This document shows positions 41,087 through 48,550 of a DNA stretch of 64,000 nt, in pieces. This stretch comes from Verrucomicrobiota bacterium (GTDB lineage Bacteria; Verrucomicrobiota; Verrucomicrobiia; Limisphaerales; Pedosphaeraceae), in assembly GCA_021325145.1 (NCBI GenBank), contig JAJPHR010000070.1, positions 42,999-106,998 of the forward strand, read 5' to 3'. How positions within the stretch are numbered: the stretch's first letter is position 1; the number at the start of each line of letters is the position of its first letter. The position numbers and the translations under genes are program-made. The notes under the pieces are model-generated. The model saw nothing but the letters and a program-made list of their open reading frames with translations. It made no database searches and was not told the DNA's origin.

Positions 41087-41238
41087 AAGCCATTGCCTAC
41101 GCTCTCCTCTTCGCCGCCTTTGCGCACTATCTGTGCCTTTGGGTGAAAATGCCTTCGAATTGCGATTCATGGTTGTTTCTCCTTTTTCTGATTCTTGCCT
41201 GGTTCCTGTGCCAGGACGGGATCGACAGAGCAAAATGA
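41083..41238 (+). CDS. Tiny two-helix membrane protein
   Basis: The 51-residue protein starts at an ATG that overlaps the previous stop by ATGA. It has two hydrophobic stretches: AIAYALLFAAFAHYLCLWV and SWLFLLFLILAWFLC. A two-pass protein of this size would fit a small holin-like or membrane-effector protein, but it lies among early genes. Overlap coupling supports it being a real gene. Confidence 0.5.
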   Translation: MKAIAYALLFAAFAHYLCLWVKMPSNCDSWLFLLFLILAWFLCQDGIDRAK

Positions 41239-41251
41239 GGATGTCGCCAGC

Positions 41252-41470
41252 ATGAAACAGACCGGCAAAATTCCCATACGCCTGCTGCCCTTGGAAGAGA
41301 AGCGCGCCTACTTCAGAGCCGCCGAAGAACGCAGCCGTTCCAATCCCTCCAGGCACCGATGTGGTTGCGGCAGAACCGCCACTGATTATAGCGCCGGCTG
41401 GCGCTGCGAGCGCTGCAAAGCCATCGAAGCACGGCTGAGCAACGACTACCACGACAAAGCTTGCAAATGA
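41252..41470 (+). CDS. Small zinc-ribbon protein
   Basis: The 72-residue protein starts at ATG 41252. CGCGRTATDYSAGWRCERC carries four cysteines arranged as in zinc ribbons, with basic helices on both sides (EEKRAYFRAAEERSRSNPSR). It overlaps the methyltransferase by ATGA, so it may assist or regulate that enzyme. Confidence 0.55.
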   Translation: MKQTGKIPIRLLPLEEKRAYFRAAEERSRSNPSRHRCGCGRTATDYSAGWRCERCKAIEARLSNDYHDKACK

Positions 41471-42690
41471 AACGCATCCAAGGAGCAGACCTTTTTTGTG
41501 GCGCAGGTGGGACAACCTCCGGGCTTTTGCTTGCTGTGAAGCAGTTGCAGCGCGAGTGCGATATTCTGGCAATCAATCACTGGAACATCGCCATTGATAC
41601 TCACACGCGGAACCACCCTCAACTGCGCCATCTGTGCGAATCACTGGACAACGTTGACCCGCGCAAAGTCATCCCTTCGGGACGGCTGGACATTCTGTGC
41701 GCCTCACCCGAGTGCACGCACCACTCCATCGCCCGCGGCGGCAAGCCATGCGCAGAGCAAAGCCGCGCCACCGCCTGGCATATCCTCCGCTGGGCAGAGG
41801 CGTTGCGTATCGAGTCCATCCTGATCGAGAACGTGAAGGAATTCCGCACCTGGGGACCGCTGGGCAAACGCGGTCGTCCGCTCAAGAATGGACGCAGCAA
41901 GACATACGTCGCCTTTCTCAATGCTCTTCGCTCCTTGGACTATGAAATCGAAGATCGGGTCGTAAATGCCGCGGACTTCGGCGATGCCACTTCGCGTGAG
42001 AGGCTGTTAATTCTTTGTCGGCGCGGACGCAAAGTGACCTGGCCCGATCCGACTCACGCGGGTAACTGGCGGCCGGCACGTGAAATCGTTGATTTCTCCA
42101 TTAAGGGCAAGAGCATTTTTGGTCGCACTCGGCCGCTTAGCCGCAACACGCTCAGGCGGATTGAAGTCGGTTTGCGCAAGTTCGGCGGCGAACCGTTTGT
42201 ATTGCATCTAACTCATTCGGGTGGAGATCGCGTTCGCTCCCTCAACCGTCCGCTGCCCACCATCACGACAGCACATCGCGGTGAAATGGCCCTGGCCCAA
42301 TTCATCGTTCATCTGAAGGGAACGCAGGATTCCCATATTGAAAATTCGGCGCGCTCGCTTGACGAACCGGTCAGAACAATCACTACGGTTCCCTGCGTCG
42401 CTCTTTGCGAGTTTCTGATCAAGTATTATGGTTCGTCCGACGCCGCATCACTTTCTGGTCCGCTGCCAACTGTGACCACCAAGGCGCGCTTTGCGCTGGT
42501 GGAAGCGATTAGAAAGGACGGCCGGTTCGATATTCGGCTGCGGATGTTCAAGGCACACGAATATGCCGCGGCAATGTCCTTTGCTGATGGCTACCAGTTC
42601 GCGGGAAACATCGGCGAGCAGATCAGGCAGATCGGAAACGCCGTCCCGGTGAAGCTCGCCGCGGCGCACTGCAAGCAACTTCTTTCATAA
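41467..42690 (+). CDS. DNA cytosine-5 methyltransferase
   Basis: The protein has 407 residues from ATG 41467. Motif I is GADLFCGAGGTTSGLLLA at 6-23. The catalytic Cys83 lies in LCASPECTHHS, a variant of the usual PPC loop. Motif VI is LIENVKEF at 119-126, and motif VIII has DATSRERLLIL. Motif X is IRQIGNAVPVKLAAA near the end. Between VIII and X the text PLPTITTA, EPVRTITTV and PLPTVTTK repeats a strand-and-turn unit three times. The enzyme methylates cytosine at the C5 position. There is no restriction enzyme nearby, so it protects phage DNA or marks it. The recognition site cannot be predicted. Confidence 0.88.
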   Translation: MKRIQGADLFCGAGGTTSGLLLAVKQLQRECDILAINHWNIAIDTHTRNHPQLRHLCESLDNVDPRKVIPSGRLDILCASPECTHHSIARGGKPCAEQSRATAWHILRWAEALRIESILIENVKEFRTWGPLGKRGRPLKNGRSKTYVAFLNALRSLDYEIEDRVVNAADFGDATSRERLLILCRRGRKVTWPDPTHAGNWRPAREIVDFSIKGKSIFGRTRPLSRNTLRRIEVGLRKFGGEPFVLHLTHSGGDRVRSLNRPLPTITTAHRGEMALAQFIVHLKGTQDSHIENSARSLDEPVRTITTVPCVALCEFLIKYYGSSDAASLSGPLPTVTTKARFALVEAIRKDGRFDIRLRMFKAHEYAAAMSFADGYQFAGNIGEQIRQIGNAVPVKLAAAHCKQLLS

Positions 42691-42694
42691 GGCT

Positions 42695-43324
42695 ATGGCA
42701 CTCTCTGAAGCTCAAACCTCTCTGCACTGGAACAATCAATATGGCTGGGGACGGGTGTGCTCGGTCAACGGTTGGTGGATGGAAAACGGCCGGTTGAGCG
42801 CTGAAGCCAATGGGAAGGATCACAGTCAATGGCACGCGCAGGTGTGGGCTTTCGCGACGATGCTGGCGGATCAGCAAAACAAAGCGGTCGCACCGGACCA
42901 TCTGCGCAAGGGGACTTACCTCTTCGCCCTGGGGAAGCTGAAGTCGCTGACGCAATTCGATAATGAGGACCTCGACCGGTGCCTGAACGCTTTCGCTTTG
43001 CTGATCGGGCCGGACAACCTCGACGCCGTGAAGGACCGCCTGGCGTATGAGGAGTTTGACCGGGTGATGGCCGAAATCGCCCGATGCAAGCGCCTGGACA
43101 TCGAGTGCGACTTGAAGGTTCCGGATCACCCAGGCGAACGGCGCAGGCATCTGGCGTTCGTGCGGCGGAACGGCGCGCCGCGGTCGCTGCTGGTGGAGCG
43201 GTTCAACGGCCGCGATCCCGAGGACATGCCGCTATGGCAGTTGCGGCAACTGACGGCGACTCTCAAGAATCGTCGTCCCTATGGCCGCAAATCCGAACTG
43301 GCGGGAATTGAATGCCCGTTTTGA
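42695..43324 (+). CDS. Phage protein of unknown function
   Basis: The 209-residue protein is helical and charged (WHAQVWAFATMLADQQNKAV, LDRCLNAFALLIGPDNLDAV, EEFDRVMAEIARCKRLDIEC). Its last 30 residues (PLWQLRQLTATLKNRRPYGR) recall the C-terminal end of Mu gp16-like (GemA) regulators, which lie in this part of Mu genomes, but the match is too short to be sure. It overlaps the DUF2786 gene by 13 bases. Confidence 0.5.
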   Translation: MALSEAQTSLHWNNQYGWGRVCSVNGWWMENGRLSAEANGKDHSQWHAQVWAFATMLADQQNKAVAPDHLRKGTYLFALGKLKSLTQFDNEDLDRCLNAFALLIGPDNLDAVKDRLAYEEFDRVMAEIARCKRLDIECDLKVPDHPGERRRHLAFVRRNGAPRSLLVERFNGRDPEDMPLWQLRQLTATLKNRRPYGRKSELAGIECPF

Positions 43325-44031
43325 AATATGAGAACATGAACGAAAAGATTCTCGAAAAAATTAAGAATTTGCTGCGCATGAAGCGCGGCGGCACGCCGGC
43401 TGAGATTGAAACGGCATTGGCGCTGGCGCGTGAGCTGGCGGCGAAGCACGACATCGACATCGACTCGGTGGACCCGGAGGAAAAGCTTAAGAGCGAACTT
43501 GGCCATAAAGACGCCTACGTTGCGCGCCGCGTGCCTTACGACCAGCGTTATGCCGCCAAAATCTGCGAACTGTATTTCAACGTGGACGTGGTTTATCGCC
43601 ATCACGCTCGGCTGGTGGATGGCTGGCCGATGACCGGCTATGCCATTTGCTTCATTGGTCGAGGCTTTGAAATCGAGATTGCCATCTACATTTTCCAATT
43701 CCTTTGCGGGCACTTCGCCCGGACGTGGAGGACCGGTCGAGGCCGTTGCCGGTCCAGGCAGAGCTTTATCTGGGGCATGTTCTGTGGAATTAGGGCCAAG
43801 CTCGAAGAGCAGCAAGCGCCTCCAGCATCTTCCGCGCTGGTGCTTTCGCGCCGGACCTATGTTGAAAAGCTCTTCCCGAAATTGAGGGAAACCAACTCAG
43901 GAGCTCCGGACATCGCTGACACTGCCGCAATGGCGGGTTACATCGCCGGGCGCAATACGGAACTGCGCAAGGGAGTGAAGGAAACGCAAACCTACGCCAA
44001 GCTCATAAAAGGCGCTGGCGGTCTTGATTGA
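43312..44031 (+). CDS. DUF2786 domain protein
   Basis: The protein has 239 residues, or 231 if ATG 43336 is used. Residues about 9-48 (MNEKILEKIKNLLRMKRGGT, PAEIETALALARELAAKHDI) match DUF2786, a short helical domain with a KIxxLL...EAxxAxxxA pattern. The rest is alpha/beta (RYAAKICELYFNVDVVYRHH, GRGFEIEIAIYIFQFLCGHF), of the kind often found after DUF2786 in phage proteins. Its function is unknown. It precedes a winged-helix gene. Confidence 0.7.
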   Translation: MPVLKYENMNEKILEKIKNLLRMKRGGTPAEIETALALARELAAKHDIDIDSVDPEEKLKSELGHKDAYVARRVPYDQRYAAKICELYFNVDVVYRHHARLVDGWPMTGYAICFIGRGFEIEIAIYIFQFLCGHFARTWRTGRGRCRSRQSFIWGMFCGIRAKLEEQQAPPASSALVLSRRTYVEKLFPKLRETNSGAPDIADTAAMAGYIAGRNTELRKGVKETQTYAKLIKGAGGLD

Positions 44032-44033
44032 AC

Positions 44034-44420
44034 ATGACCACCGCCACCCAACCCGAACTTTCTTTCCCACGCGTCGAGCAGGACGACAGGCGTATTGACA
44101 CGCTGATCGGATTGCTGGACCGGTGCGGGGACTGGGTGACGGCCGGGGAGATCGCGACCAGGCTGAAGAGCATAACGGGAATCGGGCAGTTCTCGGATCG
44201 GTTAATTCGGGACCTGGCGTCGGCGAGCCGCGGCATTGTGGCGAGCGGGCAGCGTGGGTATCGCTTGACGAAATTCCTGGCGGAAGACGAGAAGGAGCAT
44301 ACGTGCAACCGGCTGCGCAGCCAGTCGCGGGAGATGGATCGGCGCGCTGATGAAATCGAAGCGGAGTGGCTGAGGCAGAGGAACGGCCGCGAAAAAGCAC
44401 AGGGGGCGCAAAAAGCATGA
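44034..44420 (+). CDS. Winged-helix-like regulator
   Basis: The 128-residue protein starts at ATG 44034, where a TTG six bases earlier is also in frame. DTLIGLLDRCGDWVTAGEIA, then FSDRLIRDLASASRGIVASG and QRGYRLTKFL, form a winged-helix shape with a wing ending in a Gly-Tyr turn. A basic tail follows. It may be a Mor- or C-like middle regulator. That is a guess by position. Confidence 0.55.
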   Translation: MTTATQPELSFPRVEQDDRRIDTLIGLLDRCGDWVTAGEIATRLKSITGIGQFSDRLIRDLASASRGIVASGQRGYRLTKFLAEDEKEHTCNRLRSQSREMDRRADEIEAEWLRQRNGREKAQGAQKA

Positions 44421-44944
44421 GTGAAACCAAAACATGGGTCTGTCCCAATTGCCCGGATAATCCGGAGTTCGAACACGAGGTGATGATGCAGCATTTGCGC
44501 GAGGTCCATAAGATCGAACCAAAGGGCACACCGGCGAAACGCTCATTGCTGATGCACGCATGCATGGAAGGCGGTTCGCTGTGGCAATTTGAATGGGAAG
44601 TGGGTGGCTTGAAATTCATCCAGTCGGTTCGCAGTGAGCGCGACCGGACGCCGGCCGCGGCCGCGCCGGCACCAGAGCGGCCACCTCTGCGGCGCTGCCA
44701 CGAGCCGAGAACACAACCGACGTTGCGCCTGGCTGGGCCGAAGCCGGCCAATTGTTATTCGGATAGCGACCGCATGCCGTTCGGAAAGCACAAGGGTGCA
44801 CAGATGATGGACGTGCCGGCCGACTACCTGGACTGGCTGCGCGGTCAAGACTGGATCGTCAAATGGCCGAAGGTCATGAACTACATCGAGTGGCGCATGG
44901 GCGCGCTGGAGTGGGAACAGGAAAGGAAGGAGCGAAGCAAATGA
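44417..44944 (+). CDS. DUF3820 protein with an N-terminal C2H2-like finger
   Basis: The 175-residue protein overlaps its neighbour by ATGA. CPNCPDNPEFEHEVMMQHLR followed by EVH gives a Cys-Cys-His-His pattern. A proline-rich linker leads to RMPFGKHKGAQMMDVPADYL and DWLRGQ, which is the DUF3820 signature (mPFGKyKG..l.dlP..YL.Wl). That small domain is common in phage and bacterial proteins linked to nucleic acids. It overlaps the next gene by ATGA. Confidence 0.75.
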   Translation: MSETKTWVCPNCPDNPEFEHEVMMQHLREVHKIEPKGTPAKRSLLMHACMEGGSLWQFEWEVGGLKFIQSVRSERDRTPAAAAPAPERPPLRRCHEPRTQPTLRLAGPKPANCYSDSDRMPFGKHKGAQMMDVPADYLDWLRGQDWIVKWPKVMNYIEWRMGALEWEQERKERSK

Positions 44945-45267
44945 GCCTGCGTTACAAAGCCAAACGCCGTGAGAGGTATTATCGCAAGCTGCGTAGATGC
45001 CAATACAAGGGATGCACCAGCGAAGGCATTGCTTGCTTCCTACCCGAGAACTATTCCGGCCAACCGGATGAATTCTATTGCGGAGAGCATGCGCACGCGG
45101 TCGGTTATTGCCGTTGCTGCGGGCAGTTTTGGGGCGGCATCTGCAGTTTCGATTTCCGGCGCTCGGGTTTCTGTGATCATTGCCATGACCAGGTTATGGC
45201 TAATAGCGCAGAACTTGACGACAATGCGGAATATTGGGAAGCCACAGACCCTCACGCAAACGTCTAA
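44941..45267 (+). CDS. Cysteine-rich zinc-binding phage protein
   Basis: The 108-residue protein starts at ATG 44941 (ATGA overlap). Ten or so cysteines and several histidines form likely zinc sites: CQYKGCTSEG, FYCGEHAHAVGYCRCCGQFW and FCDHCHDQV. The N-terminus is basic (SLRYKAKRRERYYRKLRRC). Its TAA overlaps the next gene by one base. It is one of five or so zinc-binding small proteins in the early operon. Confidence 0.6.
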   Translation: MSLRYKAKRRERYYRKLRRCQYKGCTSEGIACFLPENYSGQPDEFYCGEHAHAVGYCRCCGQFWGGICSFDFRRSGFCDHCHDQVMANSAELDDNAEYWEATDPHANV

Positions 45268-46850
45268 TGCAATTTATCCAACCCATTCTCTGGCAGGACG
45301 CGATTGACAAGATCGGGCAGAAATCCCTGATCGGGTCGGCGCTGAGTTCCGAGGAATGGTCGGAGATCCCGCTGGAGCTGCGCGAACGGGCGTTCTTTTC
45401 CAGTACGATCGAGAACGTGCGCTTCCTGCAGCGCGCCAGGGATGGGATCACGGAATTCCTGTCGAGCGCGGTGGAGACGCTGCCGGATGGCCAGAAGGCG
45501 CTGGCGACCGGCAGCCGTCAGCAGTTCATCAAACAGATGCAGGATTTTGCCATTGCCGAGGGAATGGGTCCGCTCGATGCGCACGACGCCGGCACGATCA
45601 AAGACATTACCAGTGAAGGCCGGCTGGGATTGATCTTCGATGTGCAGACGCAGTCGGCTGAGGATTACGGGTATTGGAAGCAGGGCATGGACCCGGACGT
45701 TTTGAACGAGTTCCCCGCGCAACGGTTCATCCGCGAACGTGAGGTAAAGCAACCGCGGCCGATTCATCAACAGAATGAAGGAGTGGTCCGGCTCAAGAGC
45801 GATTTGGAATTTTGGCTGGGGATGAACAGCCCGGCCATTGGCGGGTTTGGCGTGCCGTGGGGCCCTTGGGGATTCGGCAGCGGGATGGGTGTCGAGGACG
45901 CGGATCGCGACGAAGCCGAGCAGCTCGGCCTGCTCAAGCCCGGCGACACCGTGCAGCCGGTGGATAGGGATTTCAACGACAAGCTCCAGGCGAGCACGCA
46001 GGGCCTTGACCAGGACATGGTCGCGAAGCTCAAGCAGGCATTCGGAGACCAGGTGGTATTTAACGACGAAGAGAACATGGTTGCGTGGTCGGGCAAGCCG
46101 GCAGGTTCATCCGCGCCGCCATCGCCTGCGCCTGCGCCGGCCGCAATCCCGGCAGCGCCCTCGACGCCGGCAGCGCCGGCCACGCTCGACGACGTGTTAA
46201 AGCAACTTGGCCTGGATGCAAAGGCGAACGCGACAGCGGACGATATGATCGCGTTGCGTGAGCAGCTCAAGGAACAAAACCCAGTCAACCAAGCGCAGGT
46301 TATTAAATCGATCAAAGGCGACCAACCGGCCGGCGCTCTGACCGAGGCGAACATCCGCAAGAACGTGCAGGAGTTCCTGGACTTCATTCCGCCCGCGAAG
46401 GTGCACCATCTGCCGACGTTGAAAATCTCAGTTACCAAGTCGCAGGATTACATTGGGCAATACAGCACGAAGGGCGAGGTGCAATTCAGTCATGATTTCC
46501 TTGCCCACGATCCGGACCGGTTCCGGAAGAACGCGTTCCACGAACTGGCGCATTGGCTGCACCGCGAGGGCGACCAGGCTTACCGCGACGCGATCCGAAA
46601 GCATTTCGAGGCGCGCACGGCTGGAGAAAAAGTCGTGAACCTCAAGCCTTACGCTGCCAAAGGCAAAAAGGACAAATGGTATGAGCCTTACGCGGGAAAG
46701 ATTTACCATTTTGAAACCACCCCGGAAGGTCTGGAAATTCCGACGCGCTATTTGGAATGGCTGACGATGACTCCGGCCGAACAAGCGATCCTGTGGAACG
46801 ATCCGGATTTTCGTGAGACTATGAAGATCGTCCTGCAGGGATTATTTTAA
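45267..46850 (+). CDS. MuF-like minor head protein fused to an HExxH metallopeptidase domain
   Basis: The protein has 527 residues from ATG 45267, overlapping the previous TAA by one base. Residues about 1-245 carry MuF (Mu gp30/SPP1 gp7) landmarks: a helical start (FSSTIENVRFLQRARDGITE), VQTQSAEDYGYWKQG, a REVKQPRPIHQ block near 160-170 and a FGSGMGVEDADRDEAEQLGL end. A linker at about 285-320 is made of alanine, proline and serine. The last 150 residues carry FHELAHWLHREG, with HELAH at 425-429 as zinc site and catalytic Glu426, and a likely third ligand in TRYLEWLT. Standard MuF has no such tail. Polymorphic-toxin-like C-terminal enzymes are known on MuF proteins, so this may be an effector carried in the phage head. 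Confidence 0.75.
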   Translation: MQFIQPILWQDAIDKIGQKSLIGSALSSEEWSEIPLELRERAFFSSTIENVRFLQRARDGITEFLSSAVETLPDGQKALATGSRQQFIKQMQDFAIAEGMGPLDAHDAGTIKDITSEGRLGLIFDVQTQSAEDYGYWKQGMDPDVLNEFPAQRFIREREVKQPRPIHQQNEGVVRLKSDLEFWLGMNSPAIGGFGVPWGPWGFGSGMGVEDADRDEAEQLGLLKPGDTVQPVDRDFNDKLQASTQGLDQDMVAKLKQAFGDQVVFNDEENMVAWSGKPAGSSAPPSPAPAPAAIPAAPSTPAAPATLDDVLKQLGLDAKANATADDMIALREQLKEQNPVNQAQVIKSIKGDQPAGALTEANIRKNVQEFLDFIPPAKVHHLPTLKISVTKSQDYIGQYSTKGEVQFSHDFLAHDPDRFRKNAFHELAHWLHREGDQAYRDAIRKHFEARTAGEKVVNLKPYAAKGKKDKWYEPYAGKIYHFETTPEGLEIPTRYLEWLTMTPAEQAILWNDPDFRETMKIVLQGLF

Positions 46851-46854
46851 CCGT

Positions 46855-47094
46855 ATGATCACCACAACTTGCACGCTCACATTCAAAGACGGCACGACCG
46901 TAGCCGGCCGGGTCGCTGTGGAAACGCCGTTTGACGATGCGCACGTCATTTATTCCGGGCACGTCCACCGGCTGCCGCGCAAATTGGCAAAGACCAGCCC
47001 AGCCGTGTTGCGCGTAATGTTCCGCAATCTGGCGCGGGAATTGGGCGCGGAGATCAACATCACAGACGAGGGAAAGTTCGACGTTGAAGAATGA
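46855..47094 (+). CDS. Small phage protein behind the MuF-metallopeptidase
   Basis: The 79-residue protein begins four bases after the previous stop. It appears beta then helical (TTCTLTFKDGTTVAGRVAVE, VLRVMFRNLARELGAEINIT). No family is recognised. Its tight position after a possible effector gene makes it a candidate immunity or chaperone protein, by position alone. It overlaps the next gene by ATGA. Confidence 0.5.
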   Translation: MITTTCTLTFKDGTTVAGRVAVETPFDDAHVIYSGHVHRLPRKLAKTSPAVLRVMFRNLARELGAEINITDEGKFDVEE

Positions 47095-47324
47095 CGCTGA
47101 ATCTACAATGGACGCCGTGCGCTAAGCCTCCGGAAGTTGCCCGGAGGGTTTTGATCTATCATCGGTCGCGGCCCTGGGGGAGATATTTCACCACTTGCAT
47201 TGGCTGGTGGAACGGACGGGAATGGAGGCGGGAAGATAGCAACACCCTGAAATTCGGGATCATCTATCAGCCGCTGCTCTGGAAAGATTTTGAACGCCCT
47301 GGAGTAAACCCGCGTGAAACGTAA
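47091..47324 (+). CDS. DUF551-like protein
   Basis: The 77-residue protein reads LQWTPCAKPPEVARRVLIYH, then CIGWWNGREW and IIYQPLLWKDFERP. This follows the DUF551 pattern (W.p...lP....VLv....g.....Gyy.g..W......v.hW...P), a small domain common in phages and of unknown function. It overlaps both neighbours. Confidence 0.5.
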   Translation: MTLNLQWTPCAKPPEVARRVLIYHRSRPWGRYFTTCIGWWNGREWRREDSNTLKFGIIYQPLLWKDFERPGVNPRET

Positions 47325-47607
47325 CGGAGACCATCCGGACCAATTTGCCTTTTCGTTCGCGCCCACCATCACGCCACGAGGGGACGGGTCATTCATTGTC
47401 GTGCCGGGCAAACCAATTGTGACCAACGGCGCGCTGAGGCCCAAGGAGTTGGCGCTGCACTTCGAGGTGGATCGCGAGACGGTGTATCGATGGATGTCCG
47501 CGGGAGACATTCCAGAGGAGTTCATTTTGCACAAGGGCAAGCGCAAGGTGAAGTTCAAGCGCGAGGTCATTGCCTACCTGGAACAACGCTTCAAGAAGCT
47601 TCACTGA
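47314..47607 (+). CDS. Excisionase/MerR-like HTH protein
   Basis: The 97-residue protein begins at GTG 47314, overlapping the previous gene by 11 bases. Residues about 39-90 (ALRPKELALHFEVDRETVYR, WMSAGDIPEEFIL, RKVKFKREVIAYLEQRF) form a helix-turn-helix with a wing, like the DNA-binding domain of phage excisionases. It ends the early/middle operon and precedes the structured RNA region, so it may regulate late genes. Confidence 0.65.
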   Translation: MKRNGDHPDQFAFSFAPTITPRGDGSFIVVPGKPIVTNGALRPKELALHFEVDRETVYRWMSAGDIPEEFILHKGKRKVKFKREVIAYLEQRFKKLH

Positions 47608-47874
47608 TCGGAACATTCCCCTTCTTTCGAAGGCGAAACCCTTTTCTCAAAAAAAGTTTCCCACATTGTCCCGCATAGTCCGGCGCAGTCGTTAGACGGT
47701 CATGGGGTGAACACCGTAGCGTCTGTCGCATGCTGAGTCTGGATAAAAGAAACCCTGCGACTTTAGGTCGCGTTGGAACTCCTGTTGTTTGCTCCCTGGA
47801 CTCAGCATCCGGACGCACTTCAATACCAGCGCGGCCGCTTCTCCGAACCGTAAACCTCAACCCCCAGTAATACC
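47608..47874. other. Non-coding gap in the prophage with strong RNA structure
   Basis: This is the longest gene-free stretch of the prophage (267 bases). Near its start, CCTTC TTTC GAAGG at about 47,622-47,635 and a GAAAC..GTTTC pair around an A-run may end the early operon transcript. The folded RNA element at 47,719-47,816 follows, then A/C-rich leader sequence before the next gene. Confidence 0.55.
47719..47816 (+). ncRNA. Candidate structured RNA with three nested helices
   Basis: GCGTCTG at 47,719-47,725 pairs with CGGACGC at 47,810-47,816 (one U-G pair). ATGCTGAGTC at 47,730-47,739 pairs perfectly with GACTCAGCAT at 47,799-47,808. GCGAC at 47,757-47,761 pairs with GTCGC at 47,767-47,771 around a five-base loop. 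About 98 bases in all would fold, with no open frame and no T-run at the end. It may be a small phage RNA, a leader or a protein-binding DNA structure. The strand is assumed. Confidence 0.55.
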
Positions 47875-48294
47875 ATGAAAAAAACACGTCTCATCCTCGC
47901 AGCCGTCCTGACGACGATTGCCATACCCATCCTGTGCCTGTCGCCTGGATGTGTCACCAGCTACAAAGCCGAAAAAGCAGCCGACATCACTGTCTCGGCT
48001 GCAATGACGGCTTGGGGCGATTATGTGGCCAAGAACCATCCTCCCGTTTCCCAAGAACTGCAGGTGCGCGCCGCGTTCCGCCGATACCAGGCAGCGGAGA
48101 TCCTGGCCATTGATGCCACGAAGGGAATCTTCGACCTGAACTCGACCAATTCGGACGGCACTAATTCCATTGATGCCGCGACCGCCCAACTGATGGTCAA
48201 GGCAAGGGTCCAGGCGGCGACCAGCGCAGCTTCGGCGGCATTCGCTGACCTGGTTGGGCTGCTGACATCATTCGGTGTGAAGATCTCGAAATAG
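47875..48294 (+). CDS. Phage lipoprotein of unknown function
   Basis: The 139-residue protein has a lipoprotein signal (MKKTRLILAAVLTTIAIPIL, SPGC, lipidated Cys26). The mature part is helical and rich in alanine (ADITVSAAMTAWGDYVAKNH, VKARVQAATSAASAAFADLV). It begins the block that lies where Mu has lysis genes, so it could be an outer-spanin-like or lysis accessory protein. Confidence 0.5.
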   Translation: MKKTRLILAAVLTTIAIPILCLSPGCVTSYKAEKAADITVSAAMTAWGDYVAKNHPPVSQELQVRAAFRRYQAAEILAIDATKGIFDLNSTNSDGTNSIDAATAQLMVKARVQAATSAASAAFADLVGLLTSFGVKISK

Positions 48295-48343
48295 CAAAAC
48301 ACCAAGCTCCAAAACCAAATAAATAAACAAACTCCAAATCATT

Positions 48344-48544
48344 ATGACCCAAGAAGAAATTCAAGAAATAATCGACGGCGTGCAGGAGGCAATCAAGGTT
48401 GCTCCGAACCTGGTCGCGGACATGCAAGCCCTGTTCGCTAGCGGCGCGCCCACCGACGCTGACTTCGACGCGCTTCGCGCCAAGGTCTCCGCTGAAGACT
48501 ACGCGACGTTCGTGCCGGCCAGTCAGATCCCGCCCGGACAGTAA
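48344..48544 (+). CDS. Small acidic phage protein
   Basis: The 66-residue protein is acidic and helical (EEIQEIIDGVQEAIKVAPNL, TDADFDALRAKVSAEDYATF). Its start is preceded by an A/C-rich leader without a Shine-Dalgarno site. It lies between a lipoprotein and the lipase. Its function is unknown. Confidence 0.5.
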   Translation: MTQEEIQEIIDGVQEAIKVAPNLVADMQALFASGAPTDADFDALRAKVSAEDYATFVPASQIPPGQ

Positions 48545-48550
48545 TCGGAA

